A stretch of DNA of 35,855 bases from positions 1 through 35,855 of the IMG/VR virus record IMGVR_UViG_3300022924_000015; one strand, given 5' to 3'. Source of the DNA: a virus. Both the position numbers and the translations under genes were made by a program. A model generated the notes under the pieces. It was given only the letters and a program-made list of their open reading frames with translations. It had not been told where the DNA came from and searched no databases. Positions within the stretch are counted from its first letter, which is position 1, and each line of letters starts with the position of its first letter. Of this stretch, positions 31,351 to 35,855 are shown one piece after another.

Positions 31351-31649
31351 TGACTGAACGTATATTAGGAGATCAAGAGTTAAGAAGTAAGATGCAAGCA
31401 ATAGTTCATAGCACAGTTATACAAACTCTAGGAAGAGAACATCCAAAATATGGATTAACCAAAGAAGCTGTAGACTCCCTTTATCAATTAGTAGTAGAGA
31501 GCCAGATAGCGGAACTAAAGCATGTATTCCACGTTAGCCATGACAATTTAGGTACGACGATAAACGAAGGAGATGATGGGTATACTTGGGTACACCATCG
31601 AATTGATGAGCTTCAATCTCAACTCTCATCTATAGGGGAATCAAAATAA
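31350..31649 (+). CDS. Hypothetical protein, 99 aa
   Basis: Helical, charged protein coupled at both ends (TAATG). Includes HPKYGLTKEAVDSLYQLVVE and a C-terminal helix. No family is recognised. Confidence 0.7.
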   Translation: MTERILGDQELRSKMQAIVHSTVIQTLGREHPKYGLTKEAVDSLYQLVVESQIAELKHVFHVSHDNLGTTINEGDDGYTWVHHRIDELQSQLSSIGESK

Positions 31650-31723
31650 TGGCACTTTGTCTAGTAGACCATAGTGAATGTGATTGTTATAAGAAACCAC
31701 CAACGCTAAAGGAGAATAACTAA
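31649..31723 (+). CDS. Cys-rich micro-protein, 24 aa
   Basis: MALCLVDHSECDCYKKPPTL and four more residues; C4, H8, C11 and C13 could bind a metal. It starts in a TAATG overlap. Its tail encodes the ribosome binding site of the next frame (AAAGGAG). Confidence 0.5.
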   Translation: MALCLVDHSECDCYKKPPTLKENN

Positions 31724-31724
31724 T

Positions 31725-31799
31725 ATGAACGAACATCAGATACTTGGAATATTTGCACAGGGTTACTTCTTAGAAGAACAGGACGAAGATGATGAATAA
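31725..31799 (+). CDS. Acidic micro-protein, 24 aa
   Basis: MNEHQILGIFAQGYFLEEQD and DEDDE, with AAAGGAG before ATG 31725. Overlaps the next start. Coding is plausible from the strong ribosome binding site. Confidence 0.5.
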   Translation: MNEHQILGIFAQGYFLEEQDEDDE

Positions 31800-32079
31800 A
31801 GACTTTAAAGAGACCTACTCTGATAAAAATCTCTATGAAACAGTGAAATCTATCCGCAGAGACTTACTAAATAAGTTCGATGTCGATTCAGAAGAATATC
31901 AAGAGGAATTGGCGTCAAAGTTCTACCTACTGTGTAAAAGAATGCGAGATAATTACCTCGACACCTTCCTACAGGCTTTACCAGAAGACGTAGACACCAA
32001 AGGAACACAAGTCGGTGATGGATATAATACAGCGTTACGTGATGTACGTAATATTCTAAATGAAGCGAGGAACAAATAA
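31789..32079 (+). CDS. Hypothetical protein, 96 aa
   Basis: Helical protein (KSIRRDLLNKFDVDSEEYQE) starting at ATG 31789 or the adjacent 31792, overlapping the preceding micro-gene. No family is recognised. Confidence 0.7.
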   Translation: MMNKDFKETYSDKNLYETVKSIRRDLLNKFDVDSEEYQEELASKFYLLCKRMRDNYLDTFLQALPEDVDTKGTQVGDGYNTALRDVRNILNEARNK

Positions 32080-32250
32080 ATGGGATTTTTACCAAACAGT
32101 ATATCACTAGATGACCCAGACTTTTTTAAGAAGATTAATAGTCAACGACCTGACCTATTTGACCAGGAAAAAATGGCAAAGAACATAGAAGAAGAATACA
32201 AATCATGGGAGTCTGAGCTTTCACCTAAACCACTAGAGTCGAAGTCATGA
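32080..32250 (+). CDS. Hypothetical protein, 56 aa
   Basis: Begins one base after the previous stop; acidic with aromatic residues (MGFLPNSISLDDPDFFKKIN). ATGA overlap with the next gene. No family is recognised. Confidence 0.65.
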   Translation: MGFLPNSISLDDPDFFKKINSQRPDLFDQEKMAKNIEEEYKSWESELSPKPLESKS

Positions 32251-32378
32251 GCTACGTTATAAGCATTTTTACTATCATAGGATTCCTGTTTGTTATCGTG
32301 ATTCTGATTGTTGGTGCAATGGATATTATATGGCGACTTAGAAACACGGTAATTGCATTTTTGCAGAGGAGAAAGTAA
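32247..32378 (+). CDS. Single-pass membrane protein, 43 aa
   Basis: Hydrophobic segment at about residues 3-27 (YVISIFTIIGFLFVIVILIV) and a basic C-terminus. Coupled to neighbours on both sides. No family is recognised. Confidence 0.65.
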   Translation: MSYVISIFTIIGFLFVIVILIVGAMDIIWRLRNTVIAFLQRRK

Positions 32379-32512
32379 TGGAATGGATTTATGGACTTGG
32401 TGGATTTATAGTAGGTTGTTTACTGGCTGAATTGAACCACCGTTGGGCTTTCAAACAAGGTGAATTAATAGGTTATGCCCTCCGTAAGAATGAAGAAAAG
32501 GAACAACTCTAA
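32378..32512 (+). CDS. Hypothetical membrane-associated protein, 44 aa
   Basis: Short Gly-rich hydrophobic N-terminus (MEWIYGLGGFIVGCLLAELN) and a charged tail. TAATG overlaps on both sides. AGAGGAG precedes the ATG. Confidence 0.65.
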   Translation: MEWIYGLGGFIVGCLLAELNHRWAFKQGELIGYALRKNEEKEQL

Positions 32513-32826
32513 TGCCTTCTAATGATGTACACAGCGAAGAGCAGGCAGTAACTCGTTTTGAAGTTATTGACCATAGAGAATGTCTATATTGCCGTGGTCG
32601 TATGACAGCTAATTATCTGCAAAAAGATGGTACTTACAAAGAAATGCCGTGTGATAAATGTTACGGAAGCGGAACAAGAGGCGGTAGGGTTTATGGAGCT
32701 TTTAGTAATCCAGAAACTAGTATGATTCAAGTCGAATTAAGCTACCAAGATGACGATAAGACTTTAAAAGTATTTGTATCTGACCGCATCCAATCATTAA
32801 ACAAAGAACAAGGAGAACAATCATGA
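32512..32826 (+). CDS. Zinc-finger protein with CxxC pair, 104 aa
   Basis: C24/C27 (ECLYCRG) and C47/C50 (PCDKCYGSG) form a DnaJ-like zinc-binding pair. The C-terminal half is unassigned beta-type sequence. DnaJ zinc units bind unfolded proteins, but in such small phage proteins the role is unknown. Confidence 0.7.
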   Translation: MPSNDVHSEEQAVTRFEVIDHRECLYCRGRMTANYLQKDGTYKEMPCDKCYGSGTRGGRVYGAFSNPETSMIQVELSYQDDDKTLKVFVSDRIQSLNKEQGEQS

Positions 32827-32948
32827 GTAAGCTTAAACCAAACTTCATAGACAAATTGATATGTTATTTTAATGGTCATAAACCTTCAATATTACTAAGC
32901 ATGAATACTGGTAAACGACACTGTGTTAGGTGTGGAGGTGAATCATGA
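32823..32948 (+). CDS. Zinc-ribbon micro-protein, 41 aa
   Basis: C14, H19, C34 and C37 (RHCVRCGGES) are the likely zinc ligands, in the pattern of one-finger phage proteins. ATGA overlaps at both ends. AAGGAG lies just upstream. Confidence 0.65.
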   Translation: MSKLKPNFIDKLICYFNGHKPSILLSMNTGKRHCVRCGGES

Positions 32949-33235
32949 TAGACCACCAAACCTATAAAGACAGACGAGATGCGATATTAAATCAATTCAG
33001 ATCAAATACAAAACAAACCGAGACTCAACTCGGTTACTCAAAAGGGGGAATAGAAGAATATTTTGCTAGGCAGGAAGCAAACCTTGCAGAAGCCCAAAAA
33101 GCTATTGACTCTCTATTTATAGATGTAATAGGAGAAGACGAAAAATACGTAAAAATAGACCCAGTGAAAAACGTTGAAGTAAGTATTGTAAACCAGGTAT
33201 TTTCTGAACTAAGAACTATTGTGAAGGGGAAGTAA
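32945..33235 (+). CDS. Hypothetical protein with LF-VIGEDE motif, 96 aa
   Basis: Helical N-terminal half and the segment SLFIDVIGEDEKYVKID, similar to the 79-aa protein at 29177-29416. Stop overlaps the next ATG. No function is known. Confidence 0.7.
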   Translation: MIDHQTYKDRRDAILNQFRSNTKQTETQLGYSKGGIEEYFARQEANLAEAQKAIDSLFIDVIGEDEKYVKIDPVKNVEVSIVNQVFSELRTIVKGK

Positions 33236-33417
33236 TGAATGAACAAGAAGAAACCAAAACTTGTGATCATGTATTTATTAAGAAAACAGAACGTGTTCGC
33301 CCAAGCCGTAAGAATGAGAAACAACCTCAGTTTACGCATTCAGGAGCTTACTTTGTATATAACGTTTGTGAGAAGTGTGATAAAAAGATACCACTTGATT
33401 ACGTAGTGGAGCAATAA
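33235..33417 (+). CDS. Zinc-binding protein, 60 aa
   Basis: C10, H12 and the C-terminal C45/C48 (NVCEKCDKK) form a probable zinc ribbon of the CxH...CxxC type. Many phages carry such 60-aa proteins with no known role. Confidence 0.7.
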   Translation: MNEQEETKTCDHVFIKKTERVRPSRKNEKQPQFTHSGAYFVYNVCEKCDKKIPLDYVVEQ

Positions 33418-33418
33418 T

Positions 33419-33496
33419 ATGGCTATCTTCTGTGACTTTTGCCATACAGTGACCCACACTAATACAAGTTGTCCGCATCAGGCTATTGACTCCTAA
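33419..33496 (+). CDS. Cys/His micro-protein, 25 aa
   Basis: MAIFCDFCHTVTHTNTSCPH then five residues; C5, C8, C18 and H20 could form a single zinc finger. The gene is translated right after the previous stop. Its last codons contain the -35 of the next promoter. Confidence 0.5.
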   Translation: MAIFCDFCHTVTHTNTSCPHQAIDS

Positions 33497-33514
33497 GTTC
33501 GCTTATGGTATATT
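33486..33514 (+). promoter_or_regulatory. Early promoter, probable leaderless start
   Basis: TTGACT and TATATT with a 17-base spacer ending in TTCGCTTATGG. The expected start (33521) is the A of an ATG. It lies inside and just after the preceding micro-gene. Confidence 0.7.
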
Positions 33515-33520
33515 GAAGCT

Positions 33521-33637
33521 ATGAACAACCAAGAAAAAGCAGAAGCAACAATTGCAGTAGGACTAATCCTTTTCGGACTATTATTCATTGCAGCGTTTAT
33601 TGGAACTGTATACCTACTCGTAACAGCACAATTCTAA
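33521..33637 (+). CDS. Membrane micro-protein, 38 aa, probable leaderless mRNA
   Basis: MNNQEKAEATIAVGLILFGL then a second hydrophobic run to the C-terminus; one membrane segment at about 11-34. There is no Shine-Dalgarno sequence within the transcript, since the promoter -10 lies only six bases upstream. It is a single-gene unit with its own terminator. Function unknown. Confidence 0.7.
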   Translation: MNNQEKAEATIAVGLILFGLLFIAAFIGTVYLLVTAQF

Positions 33638-33672
33638 TTAAAGAAGCTCTTAAATAGGGCTTTCTTTTTTAT
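33638..33672 (+). terminator. Intrinsic terminator
   Basis: AGAA-GCTC pairs with GGGC-T-TTCT with one bulge, followed by TTTTTT. It ends the one-gene unit before the next promoter. Confidence 0.7.
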
Positions 33673-33673
33673 T

Positions 33674-33689
33674 CCGTTCATGGTATGAT
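33674..33689 (+). promoter_or_regulatory. Promoter of the terS/terL block
   Basis: CCGTTCATGG followed by TATGAT, a diverged copy of the TTCGCTTATGG extended -10 promoters; no good -35. Predicted start near 33696; ACGGAGA follows before ATG 33714. Confidence 0.5.
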
Positions 33690-33713
33690 TCGATTATCTA
33701 ACGGAGAATAATC

Positions 33714-33836
33714 ATGGGTGACTCTATCAGTCTTAGCATCAGGGCAGCGCAGGTTCGACAAGGCATTAAACAAGAAGACCCTGAACAGGTGATTCTTAAA
33801 ACCAAAGCTATCTTAGAACAGGACGATTCACTGTAA
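33714..33836 (+). CDS. Hypothetical protein, 40 aa
   Basis: ACGGAGA precedes the ATG. Short helical protein (MGDSISLSIRAAQVRQGIKQ). First gene after the promoter; stop overlaps the next ATG. Confidence 0.6.
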   Translation: MGDSISLSIRAAQVRQGIKQEDPEQVILKTKAILEQDDSL

Positions 33837-33967
33837 TGAGGCAATGTTCTATTAGCGTTGACTTTGGTAATGACGGTTACAATACAACAGGCGATATACT
33901 AACTGTACTGAGGACTATCTTAAAAGAATCAGCAACGGGTAATGTGTCTATACGGGTTTTGAAATAA
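33836..33967 (+). CDS. Hypothetical protein, 43 aa
   Basis: Translated in TAATG overlap at both ends. Product starts MRQCSISVDFGNDGYNTTGD. No family is recognised. Confidence 0.6.
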   Translation: MRQCSISVDFGNDGYNTTGDILTVLRTILKESATGNVSIRVLK

Positions 33968-34236
33968 TGGGAAACACTAAGACCCGTGCAGCAAAGAATG
34001 CTATACCTCGTTTCATTGTGCAGATTGTAGACACGAAGACAGTCAGCAAGAACAGCAAAGGTGAGAAATCTTATCTCAACGTAAGCGCCGCTAGTGATAA
34101 CTTAAAAGACTTTCTTACTCCATATACGGAAACTGAGTCAGCAAGCCACCAAGGAGCTTTAAATGAGTTTGAGAGCATGGTTATGTTCTTTAAGGATGAC
34201 ATTGTGGAAGCGCAGACGGAGACCAAGAGTGAATAA
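33967..34236 (+). CDS. Hypothetical protein, 89 aa
   Basis: Begins in overlap with the previous gene; basic N-terminus, acidic C-terminus. Contains ASDNLKDFLTPYTETESASH. No family is recognised. Confidence 0.7.
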   Translation: MGNTKTRAAKNAIPRFIVQIVDTKTVSKNSKGEKSYLNVSAASDNLKDFLTPYTETESASHQGALNEFESMVMFFKDDIVEAQTETKSE

Positions 34237-34390
34237 GCATGAACATTCTTTTGTTTTAGCAAAGTTCTCTGACAACAGTGAGCATTTACCTCCGACACTG
34301 TACAGCCAGGCTATTAGTGATTATCGATGGCAAGCCATTGCACTGTACATATGCGAATGCGGCGAAAAGAAAGAAGTATTTTATGAGTAA
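34229..34390 (+). CDS. Small Cys/His protein, 53 aa (GTG start)
   Basis: GTG 34229 is chosen because CGGAG lies 7 bases upstream; a longer reading from ATG 34163 would be an Arg-rich shadow of the overlapping gene. H4, H6 and C42, C44 (ICECGEKKEV) may bind a metal. Confidence 0.65.
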   Translation: MNKHEHSFVLAKFSDNSEHLPPTLYSQAISDYRWQAIALYICECGEKKEVFYE

Positions 34391-34616
34391 AGACCAATAC
34401 ACAGTACACGATGATCCTACTATGAAGCCTAAGACTTTAGACCTTTCCTTTTCTTTCAAAGGTGAACGTATAAAAAATCATGTTACTGACATTGCCTTCC
34501 CTGGTTTTAGCTCAGCAAGAGAATTTATAGATACATATGTTAAGGGTGTTGAGTCCTCAACCGAAAGACGAATCGAATCTATTGAGTACTGGGTAAACGT
34601 AAAGGCAGACAAATAA
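34383..34616 (+). CDS. Hypothetical protein, 77 aa
   Basis: ATG 34383 is preferred over upstream in-frame starts, which overlap the previous gene. Contains KTLDLSFSFKGERIKNHVTD. Stop overlaps the terS start (TAATG). Confidence 0.65.
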   Translation: MSKDQYTVHDDPTMKPKTLDLSFSFKGERIKNHVTDIAFPGFSSAREFIDTYVKGVESSTERRIESIEYWVNVKADK

Positions 34617-35065
34617 TGGGACGACCAACTCTATACACTCAAGAACTTGCTGATTATATCTGTGAACAGCTTGCAGAGGGTAAGAGTATGCGTACTGTAG
34701 CTAAGGACGAGAAGCTACCTTCTATGCAAACTATGTTTACTTGGTTGAGAGTACACAAAGAATTTCTTGAGCAATACACGCGCGCGAAAGAGGAAGCAGC
34801 CGATTTACTTGTCGAGGAGATGTTAGAAATAGCCGACGAAGTCTCTAATGATACAATCTCAACAGATAAGGGCGACAAACCTAACAGTGAATGGATTAAC
34901 CGTTCACGACTACGTGTAGACACTCGTAAATGGGTTGCAAGTAAGCTTAAGCCTAAGAAATATGGCGACAAGGTAGACCTTACTACAAATGGCAAAGACC
35001 TCGTACAACCTATTCTAGGCGGTGCTTCTGTTAATAAAAATACTAATGATGAGATAAAAGAATAG
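34616..35065 (+). CDS. terS: Terminase small subunit, 149 aa
   Basis: An N-terminal HTH (GRPTLYTQELADYICEQLAE, then SMRTVAKDEKLPSMQTMFTW) for recognising the packaging site, a central oligomerisation helix (KEEAADLLVEEMLEIADEVS), and a C-terminal VASKLKPKKYGDKVDL motif, the usual pattern of terminase small subunits found just before terL. It selects phage DNA and regulates the large subunit. It is separated from terL by an 11-bp hairpin. Confidence 0.85.
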   Translation: MGRPTLYTQELADYICEQLAEGKSMRTVAKDEKLPSMQTMFTWLRVHKEFLEQYTRAKEEAADLLVEEMLEIADEVSNDTISTDKGDKPNSEWINRSRLRVDTRKWVASKLKPKKYGDKVDLTTNGKDLVQPILGGASVNKNTNDEIKE

Positions 35066-35093
35066 TATGTTTGGCGTGGGTGTGCCAAATATA
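35066..35093 (+). other. Hairpin between terS and terL
   Basis: TATGTTTGGC pairs with GCCAAATATA around an 8-base loop. No T run follows. It could regulate the ratio of the two subunits or protect the terL mRNA. A CTTTATATA stretch resembling other late promoters follows. Confidence 0.55.
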
Positions 35094-35143
35094 TCGGCTT
35101 TATATAAAGATTCGACAAAATATATTGTCATGGATGATATATC

Positions 35144-35855
35144 ATGTATGTAGCAACAACCGCAACGAATAAACTACTTGCCCTTCGTAAGCGCATTAAG
35201 GGCGTAGCAGGTGGTACTTCCGCTGGTAAGACTATCTCTATCCTTCAAATACTTATAGACAAAGCACAATCAGATAAGACACCGAAGCTGACTAGTATTG
35301 TGTCAGAGTCAATGCCTCACCTAAAGCGTGGAGCAATGAGAGACTTTCTTTCTATCCTTACAGAGCATGGCTACTTCAAACCAGAGCGATGGAACAAGTC
35401 AGACTTTACCTATACGTTCGAGACAGGTAGCAAGATAGAGTTCTTTAGTGCAGATCAACCGTCTAAGGTACGTGGTCCAAGGCGTAACCGTCTGTACATG
35501 AATGAGCTTAACAACCTACCACAAGAGACATTTGAACAACTAGAGGTGCGTACCGACGAAGAGATCTGGGCTGACTGGAATCCTACGAGTGAGTTTTATT
35601 GGTACACAGAGATCATGCCAAACCGTGATGTGGACTTTCTTACGCTTACTTACAAGGATAATGAAGGACTGCCGCAGAGCATCGTTGAGTCTATCGAATC
35701 ACGCAAGAACAACAAGGCATGGTGGCAAGTATACGGCTTAGGACAACTCGGTGAGCTTGAAGGTCAAATCTATAAAGGTTGGGCAGCTATTGACTCAGTA
35801 CCACACGAGGCACGGCTGGTTAAGCGTGGGTTAGACTTTGGGTATACAAACGACC
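35144..35855 (+). CDS. terL: Terminase large subunit, N-terminal part (ATPase), cut by the window end
   Basis: Walker A is GGTSAGKT at residues 23-30. A Walker-B-like RLYMNELNNLP follows near residue 120, and ADWNPTSEFYWY a little later is the usual coupling motif. The reading continues without a break at base 1 of the window. It powers DNA packaging. The ATG at 35144 is the first usable start; a weak GGA lies 10 bases before it. Confidence 0.95.
   Translation, partial: MYVATTATNKLLALRKRIKGVAGGTSAGKTISILQILIDKAQSDKTPKLTSIVSESMPHLKRGAMRDFLSILTEHGYFKPERWNKSDFTYTFETGSKIEFFSADQPSKVRGPRRNRLYMNELNNLPQETFEQLEVRTDEEIWADWNPTSEFYWYTEIMPNRDVDFLTLTYKDNEGLPQSIVESIESRKNNKAWWQVYGLGQLGELEGQIYKGWAAIDSVPHEARLVKRGLDFGYTND
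35729..35855. repeat. Terminal direct repeat, right copy
   Basis: These last 127 bases repeat bases 1-127 exactly, so the genome unit is 1-35728. The two copies are one biological stretch inside terL. Confidence 0.95.

Noticed and set aside
34163-34390. Longer Arg-rich protein from ATG 34163
   Set aside because: It would overlap 74 bases of a good gene; GTG 34229 has a proper ribosome binding site.
34654-35118. 154-aa minus-strand frame opposite terS
   Set aside because: It is the shadow of terS, with low-complexity Ser-rich product and no start signals.
1-35855. Recoded stop codons (TGA as Gly or Trp)
   Set aside because: TGA, TAA and TAG all end genes in tight overlaps with downstream starts, and large genes read through without internal TGA.

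Overview
The window is the complete genome of a small double-stranded DNA phage. Its first 127 bases are repeated exactly as its last 127, and one terminase large-subunit gene is cut by the window ends and rejoins across them. The sequence is therefore a closed, circularly permuted contig of about 35,728 bp. The standard bacterial code fits (TAA, TAG and TGA all end genes). The virion looks podoviral: portal, scaffold, HK97-like coat, a beta-propeller tail nozzle, and three proteins that look like ejected internal proteins, one of 1366 residues. The lysis pair is a CHAP endolysin plus an r1t-type holin with no spanin pair recognised, which suggests a host without an outer membrane. The host cannot be named from the sequence; a Gram-positive or Patescibacteria/Saccharibacteria-like monoderm is inference only.

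Layout. 33.7-35.9 and 0-5.9 kb (+): small proteins, terS, terL, four small genes, then portal, scaffold and coat. 6-10.2 kb (+): Ig-like and fibre proteins. 10.3-18.6 kb (+): internal virion proteins, adaptor and nozzle. 18.6-22.3 kb (+): receptor-binding-like protein, three membrane-anchored proteins, endolysin and holin. 22.3-23.1 kb (+): a short operon with its own promoter. 23.2-24.1 kb (-): a leftward operon including a YopX-family gene. 24.1-24.75 kb: a protein-free switch region. 24.8-33.5 kb (+): about 35 mostly tiny, translationally coupled early genes, including a Rad52-like annealing protein and NinG. No DNA polymerase, primase, helicase, integrase or CI-like repressor is visible, so replication probably relies on the host and a virulent life style is likely.

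The most unusual content is RNA. The 24.1-24.75 kb gap reads on the minus strand as five consecutive promoter-terminator units that would each make an RNA of roughly 45-110 nt, and two of them are complementary to each other. Two other gaps hold large folds. At 28.4-28.7 kb there are two long hairpins followed by a tRNA-like cloverleaf whose anticodon loop is 17 nt instead of 7. At 29.4-29.7 kb there is a roughly 150-nt element closed by a helix of about 26 bp. Early promoters share a conserved spacer (consensus TTCGCTTATGG), and two appear to start transcription on or next to an ATG (leaderless mRNAs).

Other notable points: a membrane segment and a lysozyme-like domain lie in two frames joined only by a -1 shift; an ADP-ribosyltransferase-like domain sits inside the giant ejected protein; a receptor-binding C-terminal domain occurs twice in the genome; and 7-bp TCGAT repeats lie inside a leftward gene.
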